Shown in pieces: positions 53,040 through 63,076 of a stretch of 64,000 bases of DNA. The notes under the pieces are model-generated. The model was not told the origin of the DNA and did not search any database. It saw only the letters and a list, made by a program, of their open reading frames with translations. The stretch comes from Chlorokybus atmophyticus (lineage: Eukaryota; Streptophyta; Chlorokybophyceae; Chlorokybales; Chlorokybaceae), in NCBI GenBank assembly GCA_009103225.1, contig RHPI01000260.1, positions 94,469 to 158,468 of the forward strand, given 5' to 3'. How positions within the stretch are numbered: the stretch's first letter is position 1; every line of letters starts with the position of its first letter. Both the position numbers and the translations under genes were made by a program.

Positions 53040-53530
53040 TAGTATAATATAATAATAGAAGTAGTAGTAATAGTAGTAGCAATTTACAGTATACAATAGC
53101 AACATCATATAATGTAATATTAATGTATCATTATTTTTGAGTTGCAATTTTGCTTGTCACATACCGTCTCTCACAATACTTAAACGGTACTTGTTGGTAC
53201 CTTCAAAAATAACGTCAAGTACCATAAGGTACCTTACAGGTACCTGATAGTTAGGTAGCTTCGACGTAAAGTCGTTTGTACTTTACTGTTGGGTATCGGA
53301 TATTTAGGTCAAGTCCCCTTTGCTTAATTGATAGGTACCTTACAGGTACCCATTAATTAGGGTCAGTCCCTTTATGCAGACGGCCGCCGACTGATGGTAA
53401 CGGCCGTTATATTCAGGTCTCTGTATCAAGATTACAGGTGGACTCAGCCACGACAGCTTAAATAAGTATCCTCAGGTGCACGGCCGTTGCCAATATTTAG
53501 TCGGCCGGCAGGGGAAACATTTTGCGACGA
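53040..53530. repeat. Palindrome-rich repeat, copy A
   Basis: Starts with TAGTAG units, then several GGTACC sites with flanking symmetry, then AGGGTCAGTCCCTTTATGCA, GACGGCCGCC, ACGGCCGTTA and a terminal CGGCCGGCAGGGGAAAC block. More diverged than copies B and C, which share the same order of blocks. Confidence 0.8.
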
Positions 53531-53859
53531 TGCTTGCGTCTGTGACAACTGGGATAGCAACATACTTTAATCGACTGACTCACTGCGTGGCACCTCTTGC
53601 CTTTTTTCCAAGGCCAATGCATTTCCCTCATCGGTGGGCTCAAAGGCACTGACCATGCTCCGAATCGTACCAATTGAAGCCGTCCGCAACTTCGCTGGTG
53701 CCCTTCTGCTGGGTGCTTTCGTTCTTGACACTACCAGATCTAAGACTACCAAGCCACAAGCCTTTACCACAACCCTAGGTAGGCAATCAGCTTTGCACAA
53801 GTTCCACTGTGCGCACTATTTCGTCGCAAGTTTTACACGGTGACTAACAAGGGACTGAG

Positions 53860-54290
53860 GGTCTGACGGGTGCCTTACCCTACCTGACGTAACGGATTGG
53901 TCCACAAAGGGACTTCTTTGGTCGGCCGTTACAATTAAGCAACATATACCGACGGCAAGCGGTCGACCGATTAATACAATCGACGGCGGTCTGCTTGTGA
54001 CGGCAACACCGCACTTTCAGATGACGGCCGATCGTCTCATTTGCGCGATGGCGACCTATTTGTATAGTAGATAAGTCACGTTTTAGTCACATACAGTGAC
54101 GGCCGACCGACGGTCGTACCCTGACCGTCAAAAAGTATGCGCGACGGTCTGCCTACCTTGGCAAGCCAGTCACTGTTAGTCCCTATCAGGTGACCTTACC
54201 GCGTTTATTAAGTGACGGCCGATCGCCGGTCGTGCATTAACGCGGCGGCGACCTACTTATTGTGTGTCAAGTATGATCAGCAAGTGACCG
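53860..54290. repeat. GACGGCCGA/CGGTCG repeat cluster
   Basis: Repeated TGACGGCCGA(C/T)CG motifs at about 54020, 54100 and 54215, each followed 50-60 bp later by a CGACGGTCT or GGCGACCTA block. Looks like a diverged tandem array with a unit of roughly 100 bp. No coding frame. Confidence 0.6.
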
Positions 54291-54388
54291 CTTGTCCCTA
54301 AAGGTCGGCAAGTCGGGACGGTGGTACCGGCCGACAAGTCGAAACGCTGGTACAATGCCGCCGCCGTACTATGTCAATAGTACGAACA

Positions 54389-54456
54389 GTGCCATTGTCG
54401 CAATGGCACTATCGTACCATACTGATGGTACGATAGTGCCATTGCGACAATGGTAC
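54389..54456. repeat. 32-bp-arm perfect-like hairpin
   Basis: Arms 54389-54420 and 54425-54456 are complementary at 31 of 32 positions around a four-base loop. The outer 21 bases of the left arm (GTGCCATTGTCGCAATGGCA and one more) are themselves a palindrome, so alternative foldings exist. Confidence 0.92.
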
Positions 54457-54530
54457 TTTCGTACCATTATAATAATACGATAATGCCGTTGCGAGTCCGA
54501 CTCGAAACGTGAGTCACATTTGAAAAACAT

Positions 54531-54565
54531 GTTTGAATAACTTGGGCTGCCCAAGTTATTCAAAC
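54531..54565. repeat. 17-bp-arm palindrome
   Basis: GTTTGAATAACTTGGGC at 54531-54547 faces its exact complement at 54549-54565 across one base. Confidence 0.95.
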
Positions 54566-54599
54566 GCTCAACGGCTTCAAGTTGGACAAGAGAGTTGTG

Positions 54600-54835
54600 G
54601 GCGGCGGCGGCGGTGATGGCGGCGGTGGCGGCGGCGGCGGCAACGGCTAACAGTAGGTGAGCTTGGTTGCTGTCTGACGTTGTACTACGTGCAACACCGC
54701 ATGCCAGCTAACCACCCTCCTTGCCTTAGGGCGGCCAGGCCAGACCAGGCTAGGCCAGACCAGGCCAGGCGGCGGCAGCGGCGGCGGAGAAGGAACGGCG
54801 GCGGCGGAGCTGGAGCGGGCGGTGCAGGAGCCGCA
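54600..54835. repeat. GGC-rich and CCAGACCAGGC simple repeats
   Basis: GGCGGC-type repeats at 54600-54645 and 54770-54830 flank a CCAGGCCAGACCAGGC run at about 54728-54770. A plus frame through it (poly-glycine/alanine/arginine) is low complexity and not accepted as a gene. Confidence 0.75.
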
Positions 54836-54897
54836 GCTCAGTACAAGGGTAGTACTAGCAGTGGTACCTAAGGTAGTAGTAGCAGTAGTGGTAGCAA

Positions 54898-55370
54898 TAG
54901 TGGTAGTCTAGTTGTACTAGCAGTAGTAGTAGCTCAGTATAATAATACATTATAATTTAATGTTTTGCTTCATATTATTGTCACGCATTCTTGCACAGCT
55001 GATAACGACAATTACGTGTGACACCTAATCATGACTGAGCGGTACTATCATGTACCTTTTAAAAGTACACATCATTAATGATAGGTACCTTAACGTACCT
55101 AACAATTTCGCTCAGTTAGCGTACAGTCGCCGGTAACTAACTGATAGGTACCGGTCAGTTACGTGTTAGTTAGGTCAAGTTCCCTTTGCTTAACTGTTGA
55201 ATACCTGACAAATACTTATTAACTAGGGTCAATCCCTTTATGCAGACGGCCGCCAACAAATGGTGACGGCCGTTATGCGCCGGTCCCTGTATCGAGATCG
55301 CCGGTAGACTGAAGGTCAACATTATAAATGAGTATCATCAGGTGCACGGCCGTTGCCAATATTTAGTCGG
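54898..55370. repeat. Palindrome-rich repeat, copy B (3' end cut)
   Basis: Shares with copy C, at high identity, the AGTCTAGTTGTACTAGCAG start, the CACGCATTCTTGCACAGCTG block, the GGTACC region, the GTCAGTCGCCGGT-like region, and the GACGGCCGCCAAC and ATGCGCCGGTC blocks. Ends at TTAGTCGG where a single N joins copy C. Confidence 0.88.
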
Positions 55371-55371
55371 N

Positions 55372-55880
55372 TAGTATTGGTAGTCTAGTTGTACTAGCAG
55401 TAGTAGTAGTAGCTCAGTATATTACATTGTAATTTATTTATTTTTTTGTTTTTTATTATTTGTCACGCATTCTTGCACAGCTGATGACGACAATTACGTG
55501 TGACACCTAATCATGACTGAGCGGTACCAGCATGTACCTTTGAAAGTACACATCATTAACGGTAAGTACCTTAAGGTACCTGACAATTTCGCTCAGCTAG
55601 CGTACAGTCGCCGATACCTAATTGATAGGTACTGGTCAATTACTTGTTAGTTAGGTCAAGTTCCCTTTGCTTAACTGTTGAGTACCAAACGGGTACTTAT
55701 TAAAAAAAGGGTCAGTCCCTTTATGCAGACGGCCGCCAACTAATGGTGACGGCCGTTATGCGCCGGTCTTTGTATCGAGATCGCCGGTAGACAGAAGGTT
55801 GACAATCTAAATAAGTATCATTAGGTGCACGGCCGTTGCCAATATCTAGTCGGCCGGCAGGGGAAACGTTTTGCGACGTC
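55372..55880. repeat. Palindrome-rich repeat, copy C
   Basis: Direct-repeat partner of copy B, extending further to the terminal CGGCCGGCAGGGGAAACG and TTTTGCGACG block also found at the end of copy A. Confidence 0.88.
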
Positions 55881-57084
55881 GAAGGCACGGCCGCACAACA
55901 TGCATGTGCTTGCGTGCGTGCATGTTACGCCTATAAGCTGGTGAAGAATATTCTCTGTTCTTTATGATTGTAAAACCAAGTGGCCATGCCGGTTGTCAAG
56001 TTGCGTAGTGCTTGACGGTCGTGTTCATGACTTTTTATGAGTCATGGGCACGATACTACACAAGGCATTAATGCGAGGTTAGCACGGAGCTGGTCAGTGC
56101 ATGTGGTCTGTGAACCTTGAGTATTGCATTGTGAGTTGCCACAGGAAGTGGCAGCTGCAAGACAGTGAGCCAAGTTGGCAAACCACATAATGTGGACTGT
56201 GGTAGTAATTTGCCACAGGTGTGACAGCCGCCAGGCAAGTCGTGCCTATGGGCAATCCGCAAGTACATGTGTGCTAGGGGCGTCTAAGTTTGTGATTCCA
56301 AGGTAGGTATCATTATTCCTATGAGAATTCAAGGTGGTTTAATACTCCTGAGGTGAAGTTTGTTGGTTCCAATGTTGGAACAAGGTCAGTGCATAGTGAC
56401 AAGGCATATGTGGCCTTGAACATCCTGTGCCAGGTTGGGAGAGCAGCATGTGGTATAAATGCTAAGTTGCATGACTGGGGATCCGATCACTATTAAGTAA
56501 AACATCTGTGTGTGTTCACCTTGCACGAGGGCCACATGTGCGTGGTGTGCTTGGGTGTTAACCGTTTAAGGGGCTCTCTCCCTCATCCCTTGTGGGGTGT
56601 GGGGTGGTATTGTGGTGTTTTGCACGTGGGGTGGGTGTGTTGGGCGTGTTGGGCGTGGGTGTGCCTGGGGCTGGGGCTAAGTGGAGACGCCGGTGGTAAT
56701 CCTCTCTTCCCTTCGTGCTGAGCTGCACCTTCCCTGCGTGCTGCACCGGTGATGCTAGTGGGACTTCCATTTGTACGTCCTTGATGCTTGTGCATAATTA
56801 TAAGTTTGCCGACCAGTATGTAAGTATGTGGTATCGTTGCAATGCAGCTGCCGACTGCCGCGTCGAGCATGCATACATCAAGCATTTTAATCTAGGCTTG
56901 GCTTATATGAGGAGCGGTTGTAATCAACTGCTTGTTGCCATTGAGTCATGCCCGAAGTGCTCCACGATGCATATGCCCGTTGCTGATTGCATTAGCTGCA
57001 TGCATTGCTAACAGTTGCTTTGTTGCATTGCAAAAATATTGATACACGGCATGCTCTGTCCGCTGCATTTTGAGACAGTCTGGC
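55881..57084. other. Gene-poor region
   Basis: No gene recognised. Contains a G/GT-rich stretch at 56580-56690 (GGGTGTGGGGTGG-type clusters) that could form G-quadruplexes on the plus strand. Confidence 0.5.
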
Positions 57085-58620
57085 CTCCCACCTGAGCTTC
57101 GCCGTGTCCTCGACACACAAAATTATTTGTGGCGTCATTGGCATGACCATGACCGCCCTCTACGACAAGAGCGATCATTGTGATGTTGTATGGTCCAAGA
57201 AGCAGGACGGTTTCCCCCACATCGCGGGCATGAGCGCAATATTGCCGCGAAGGAGGCCTCCTAGGGCATTTGCCCTCTGCTCTTGGCGGCGTTTGTGCTT
57301 ATCCAAACAATCAAGATCCTCTTTGACTATACGCGCCACCTTCATTCTGCACTTAACAGACTCTTTCAGGCGCGCCTTCTCTACATCATGCTATTGTTTA
57401 TTTGCCTTGTCTTTTTCATCATTAAGGGGAGAAAGACTAAGATATGAACTCCTGCCACGTGCAACAGTAAAGCTGTATGGATTGATGTGATTGTTAGCGC
57501 CCTCACGCTGGCTATTGTCATGCCTTACCTCTGTCGCAGCCTCACCCCAGGAGGATGAGCACCTTCAGGATCTTGTCAACAAGCGCATGGAGGAGGCAAA
57601 GGGCCTCAACGCTGAAAAGGGCGCCACTGTCCATCATTGGAGCCGAGTCGCTGCTCCTGATGGCGAGCATGCCCAGCCTGGCCTGAGATTGTTAAGACCC
57701 TTTCGGAGACTCTAAGACTATTGCTGGTCAGCGTCAACTACACATTGACATCAGATGGGTGGTGGCTTCCCATTCTTTAGCGAGACGCACATGAGCATGT
57801 TCTTCAGCAAGATCGCTGCTAGTCCCTTGGGCAACAACCGTAGCATACGCATATGGTTCTTTGTAATTGCTCTTGCAGCTGGCAACATCACGGCACCCAC
57901 GTGCATGCATACTATCATTAAATGATTGTATATTTCTCCATTGGTACCGCATGGGGTCCGGGCTGCCATGCAATAGCATTGCATGGTACTCATACAAACA
58001 GCTAGATTTAAGACATGTGCGTCAAGCCACTCTTATGCTTGTGTCATTCAAAGCGCCAATCACAAGACCCATGACAACCTAGTAAAGGATGACATCTCCA
58101 TAAAGGTATAGGAGCATGCCGAGGTGTTCGACTATAGCTAGCGCATGTTCTCCGCCATAGTCATAGTCTTTGCCCACGGCACCAATTTAAGCGATGTCCC
58201 CAACGCGATCAGCCCCTACACGGCCGTGAAGCATATATGGCGCGTTGGCTTTTTCATCCAAGGTATCAATCCAATATCTGGCTATGGGTGGTGTTGGCAT
58301 CATGACAATTGCTGGCCTGACCACCTCTGATGATAAAATCATAGCGGTGCTGGGTGTCAAGACTTTCAAGCTATTCAACACGCACGGCTTTTCTGTTGAG
58401 CTGTCTATGGAAGTTGCCATTGTGCTAGCTTTCGGGTACGGCCTCCCCTTTTCCACCACCTACACCATGATGGACCCCGTGATGGTGTGAGTGGTGGAAC
58501 AGCAATGATGGCATATGGCGCTATCGTTACTATTGGCATGTTTGAGGGCATTAAGGGGCATTAATGGAGGGTCATATTCCGCATCTTCTTTGCCAAATGT
58601 GCGTGAAAACTCACCCAATA
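57085..58620 (+). pseudogene. Degenerate Pho4/PiT-type phosphate transporter
   Basis: Fragments of a sodium/proton-phosphate symporter in the right order but in changing frames. SFAVSSTHKIICGVIGMTM (57090-57150) matches the STTH core followed by DVVWSKKQDGFPHIAGMSAI; a frame shift and a TAG then lead into PLLLAAFVLIQTIKILFDY and IMLLFICLVFFIIKGRK. Next come IDVIVSALTLAIVMPYLCRS, then a second core half VFAHGTNLSDVPNAISPYTA (58160-58230), and after another frame change GGVGIMTIAGLTTSDDKI and the repeat motif GYGLPFSTTYTMMDPVM (58435-58488). Both inverted family signatures (AHGxNDVxNAI and LPxSTTH) are therefore present but altered. Several stops and at least two frame shifts rule out an intact protein unless many tiny introns are assumed. 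No typical introns like those of the left-hand genes are seen. Confidence 0.75.
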
Positions 58621-58639
58621 GTTGGGTAAGTTTTCACGC
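58601..58639. repeat. 18-bp-arm hairpin after the pseudogene
   Basis: GCGTGAAAACTCACCCAA and the facing TTGGGTAAGTTTTCACGC pair with one mismatch across a three-base loop. Confidence 0.9.
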
Positions 58640-58744
58640 GCATGATGCGCATGTGCACGCTCGGACACACACAGTGGTCTGTTGTAGTTAAACATGCAGG
58701 CAACATGTACAACATGGTGTTGTACTTAATTGATTCTATTCATC

Positions 58745-59230
58745 AATTCTAATATTAGTCGTTACGGGCTTCGTCGCTGCTGGCCTAGCTGCATGGGTAA
58801 GCACATCTCTTTGTGCCTTCGTCTCTTGTCGTACGGCTTGAATTGGTTGGTTGACTGTTGGAGCCGTCCAGTGTAGGGCGCGTGCTCCCAACAAGTTCCA
58901 AACAAACAACCTTATGTACGTACACATTGTATACATCACATCATACCTCATAATTAGTCAATACTAGATCCGAGGCACTATTTGCCTCAACAACCGCTGG
59001 AAGTGGTGTTGCTGCTATTTCCCTTGTTGGAATCAACTCTACCACTTACAGCTTCGTTGTCAACACCTACCAGATGCCTAGGGACATGGCGGACGTCTTC
59101 AACCAATTCTTCAATGTTATTGTCAATACCGCATGCTCTACTACCCCAAGCATGTAAGCCCTTCTGTTCATCTCGCTTCTTCTCGAGCTCGTTAAACATG
59201 CAGTTGCTGAGTACGAGGTCAAAGACTTAA
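58745..59230 (+). pseudogene. Degenerate membrane-protein fragment, copy 1
   Basis: Frames reading VTGFVAAGLAAW (58757-58797), then VAAISLVGINSTTYSFVVNT (59008-59070) and ADVFNQFFNVIVNTACSTTP, then a stop and further hydrophobic residues LLFISLLLELVKHA. Interrupted by stops. Shares order and motifs with 61225-61650. Probably a remnant of the same transporter family or its neighbour; identity uncertain. Confidence 0.5.
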
Positions 59231-59974
59231 AGCATCTTTCATTGCCGTCGGATGACAACAAAGCACTTCGATGCCGCGTGCATTTATGACGCACCGCCGC
59301 AGTTAGACGCTAAACATGTCTATATATATAGGTCTTTACATTTGTTAATTATATTGCGAAGCATATTCATCATCATAAATGCTTTGTGCCCATGTCATGT
59401 AATGCCAGTCCATGGCAGTCCGACCATTGTGGCGCTCTTATTGCATGCGCTGACGTGTACAGTAGGGAAATAAATAATCGACAAATGACAGTATCTAAAG
59501 GTATTGGTGTATGCATAATATATGTCCCAACATCGAGGCACTGTGCCTCGATGCTGCCAACTGAGAGAGCACTTGAAAAGATTAGTGTGTGCATGATATA
59601 TGTAGGGTTATTGTATATGCAACCATTAATGATCTGTTAAGATCATGTCAATAATGTATGTAGGAACGGTTACGTAAGGGTCCATTGCCGATCTGTTTTA
59701 ATCATTCCCATTTACCGCCCGCCACATGCCATCATGGCATATGATATGCCATTTTCACGCATGAAAATGGCCCATGCTGGCAGCCGCAGCCTTTGCGTGT
59801 TATGTAGAGTTTTATGGAGAGTTGCTCAACACTCTGTGCTTAATTTTTATCGTAAAAATAGCAACAGTGGTCGAGAAGTGCGTAGCGCCCTTCTCAATCT
59901 TAAATTTAGCTTCAAAGCCCTTAGCCTCTTTGATGCAGTGGTTGACGAGAGTAATATTCCTACTTCAAGGTAGT

Positions 59975-60243
59975 CATTGTCTCGAGTGAGGCTGCGACGG
60001 AGGTAAGGCATATATATCATTGCAATGCTAGCCAACTAGCTAGCGTGAGGGCAGCAAAGCCAAAGCATTAAGCCTCCGGTATGCGTTGGTTAACGAGGGT
60101 ATTTGTTGTGATGCAATGTAGTTATTGTTTGGAGTGAAGCTGCGATGGAAGTAAGGCATAGCAACGGCTAGCGTGAGGGTAGCAAGGGTAGCAAAGGCGA
60201 CGTCAATCACTACACAGATTGACATGGCTTTACCATTGGACAT
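59975..60243 (-). pseudogene. Two reverse-oriented fragments resembling part of the Pho4-like pseudogene
   Basis: On the minus strand, IDVAFATLATLTLAVAMPYF then HRSFTPNN (about 60210-60120) and, further left, IAMIYMPYLRRSLTRDN (about 60030-59978) echo the plus-strand IDVIVSALTLAIVMPYLCRS of the 57.5-kb pseudogene. Both are broken within about 100 bases. Confidence 0.55.
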
Positions 60244-61083
60244 GGCAGGAATTCACGTGCCACATAAGCTATTAGAATTGTTGCTGTGACAAGATGGTGG
60301 TGTTGAGTCACATCTGACGGTGAGGGCGACAAAGGTTGGCATTACATACAAATTTAGACCACATAACAATGCTCTTGCCACGTGTTGCGATGGCTATATC
60401 ATGACACCGCCGCGGCCATGGCGGCCATGGATTGTGTGTGTAGTGGACTTGGACGAAAAGAAACGTAATTAAGAAATCTAGAGTTTGAAGTGCGGCGGCA
60501 ATGAGCATGAAACGTGCCATACACCAACAGCTCTGCAATGCAACAAACGAATGTAAGTTCAGCAGCGCATGCATTGGCTGCATATAAATAGTAGCCATGT
60601 GCGGAGTGGTTAAGCTCTCGCATAACAAGCAGCACTTGCTGCGTACAGTCACTTGCAAGCAGTGACCCATTTTGCATTAACATGCTTTCACATGCTCAGC
60701 GGTACTTGACGTAATGGTCAATTGCATGCACATGCATGCTGTGCGGCCGCGCCACTCGGCGCTGTGCAAGGTAGGGGAACATATGCGGTGCCAAGTTGCC
60801 TACTTGCAGTTGTGGCCAATTTCAACCAAATGTTGCTTACTTTAATGTTATGTGTGTTTAACGCATCAAGCAAAGCCAAGCTGAGGGGTATACGATTATG
60901 ATCTGCTAGCTCGCCTTTGTTTGATGCTCATGACAAAAGGCGCTAAAAAGTGCGTTCCACGCGGGCGAAATATTATTATGTAGAATCCATCACAAGACGC
61001 ACCGCACAGCCCCGTTGATTAATCTATACATTCAGTCTGTCATAACTATGTGGAAGTGGTCTACAAAGTAGAGGCAGCAGCAC

Positions 61084-61084
<1 letters not shown>

Positions 61085-61146
<62 letters not shown>
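61085..61146. repeat. CA dinucleotide microsatellite
   Basis: About 30 uninterrupted AC units, the longest CA array of the window. Confidence 0.95.
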
Positions 61147-61149
<3 letters not shown>

Positions 61150-61224
61150 TAAACTCAACATCAGCTCACATAAGTGTTATTGACTATAGTGTCAATGTAC
61201 TTTTGTTCGTGAATTCCAACATTG

Positions 61225-61650
61225 CTCATTGCGGGCTTTGTCGCTGCTCACCAGGCTGGTCTAGCATTTTAGTAAAGCTAATCTCTTGCTGCCTTTGTGT
61301 ACTAATTGACATTGTTAATTAAGTGGTGGTCTTTCGCACGGCACCTATGCTCCCAACCAGCTTTGGACGGACGACCTTGTGTACGTCACTATATACCTCA
61401 TCAACATATCTAAGGTACTACTTACCTACCTTCACAACCGTTGTAATTGATGGTGCTGTTCCTGCTACTATGGTAGTTGGCATCAACTTCAACCTTTGCA
61501 GCTTTGTTGTCAACACTTATATATCAAGTGCTAAAAGACGTGTCGGACGTTTTCAGTCAATTGTTTTAACATGTTTGCTTCTACTGCATGCTCAGCTACA
61601 CTCCATCCATAAAAGCTCTTCTGTCGATAAACTCTCTTCATTAATCTTCT
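61225..61650 (+). pseudogene. Degenerate membrane-protein fragment, copy 2
   Basis: Nucleotide blocks CGGGCTTTGTCGCTGCT, CTTTGTTGTCAACAC, GTCGGACGTTTTCAGTCAAT and GCATGCTCAGCTACACT follow the same order as in 58745-59165. A 110-residue frame (61323-61655) covers the right part (TTVVIDGAVPATMVVGINF), but the upstream part is interrupted by stops. Confidence 0.5.
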
Positions 61651-62432
61651 ATTGATCATAATTTGGACATAACTCGCACCCCAACACATGATTTCATTAG
61701 CGTGGCAACTTTATTGTCTGCCATGCGCTTTGGTGCAGAGTATAATCAATGGCTGTAGTGTGCAGTGGTCACCGAGTCAATGAGTGCTTCTATCTCACAC
61801 AAGCTGCATGTACATGTCAACAACAATAATAAGGCTTTAATGAAGTATAATTGCGCAATATTGTATATACATGATGTGCTTGCTCTTGGCCAGAGATGAT
61901 CAGCCCCAATCAGCTTTGTATTGTACCTTTGCCTCAGTTGTGCTATCGCATGTTACATTCAAATGAAGAAAAATATGATTGTTTTGATGACATATCGATT
62001 TGGCTGCTATGCAAGAAGTGTTGACCAACTGCAACTATACCCAAGCACGATTTTTGCGTATCGAATAAATAGCAAGCTATGATCGTGATCTCTTGCCACA
62101 TGCAACTCACGCGTGGCAAACCAGCTTGCATGAAGGTCGACAAGATTTGCGCTCACCGCATTATACTGGCAACGGCGACGCGTGTCGTCCGCCGTATTTT
62201 TACAACCAGCATGGAACATGCGCGCGAGGGGGAATCTTGTACGGCAAGCAATTTCAAGGCGCTGACAGCATTTCTCAACTACCCTTGATATAATGAATCT
62301 CATGTCTCTAGTGGAGTCGTTTGGGTTTCTGAGCAAAAAATTTAAAATGTAATGCCGAAAAAATGACATTTTACTTGGCTCGAAATACGCCGTCGAAAAC
62401 CGCATATGACCGTTGCTGTTGCCGTTACTGTT

Positions 62433-62483
62433 GAAGCACCCGGGTAACCCGGAAGCACCCGGAAGCACCCGGGTAACCCGGAA
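62433..62483. repeat. GAAGCACCCGGGTAACCCG tandem repeat
   Basis: Two full and one partial copy. Each full unit contains a CCCGGG and a CGGGTAACCCG palindrome. Confidence 0.85.
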
Positions 62484-63007
62484 GGCTGCAGTAACCATCA
62501 TTTCTGGGTAGCATAAAAACGGGGTGAGACGAGGAACATCATGCTTGGGTGTTAAGCTAATCATCAACCGAAAAAATATCATTGTGTAGCTATCAGGTAA
62601 TATTCGTGAGAAACAGTTCATGCACACACATGTCCGTCAATAAGTCAACGCCGCCTCGAAACCTTTAACATGTCAAAACCTCAAAATAGCCCCAAGTAAC
62701 AAACCAACACTCTATTACATGGCTTGGAAGCGTGTTCATGCATTTACAATTCCCACCATGCCTAAGGGCAGTTGACCCTAATGTTTCCCAACGACACTTT
62801 CCGACTGCCCGGTCTCGGGCTCTCAGAAATGGGCCTGAGATGGCCAGCCCATCTCAGTCTGCATCTGATTTGCCGGCCAGAGAACCCGTTCCGCTGAGCC
62901 CGAACTTATCCTACCACCCCCGATTAAGTTTAAACCACGTGACTCACTACGGCGCAGGCATTTGTCTCCCGTTTTGGGACGGGCAGAGCTGTAGCCCCGA
63001 GTGGCCC

Positions 63008-63058
63008 GGCCTGGTAGTCTGGCCTGGCCTGGTTTGCGCGGGGCGGGGCGGGGCGGGA
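63008..63058. repeat. GGCCTGG and GGGGC repeats upstream of the last gene
   Basis: GGCCTGGTAGTCTGGCCTGG followed by CCTGG and a GGGGCGGGGCGGGGCGGG array; ends about 19 bases before the ATG at 63077. Related to the repeat before the kinase gene. Confidence 0.8.
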
Positions 63059-63076
63059 CAACCAGATCAGGCAGCC

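Larger units (their letters stand above)
61651..63076. other. Gene-poor region before the last gene
   Basis: A 204-residue minus frame from the ATG at 62621 to 62007 has no recognised domain, and runs through a CCCGGGTAACCCGG simple repeat, so it is not accepted as a gene. Otherwise nothing recognised. Confidence 0.45.

Noticed and set aside
52783-53082. Leucine-run minus frame
   Set aside because: The leucines come from TAG/TAA-type triplet repeats at the start of repeat copy A.
53567-53800. 77-residue minus frame rich in K, R, A and S
   Set aside because: No domain, GTG or no clear start, and it lies between repeat blocks; not enough to call a gene.
62007-62621. 204-residue minus open frame
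   Set aside because: Long, but crosses a CCCGGGTAACCCGG tandem repeat, shows no family features and has unremarkable composition; chance frame is more likely.
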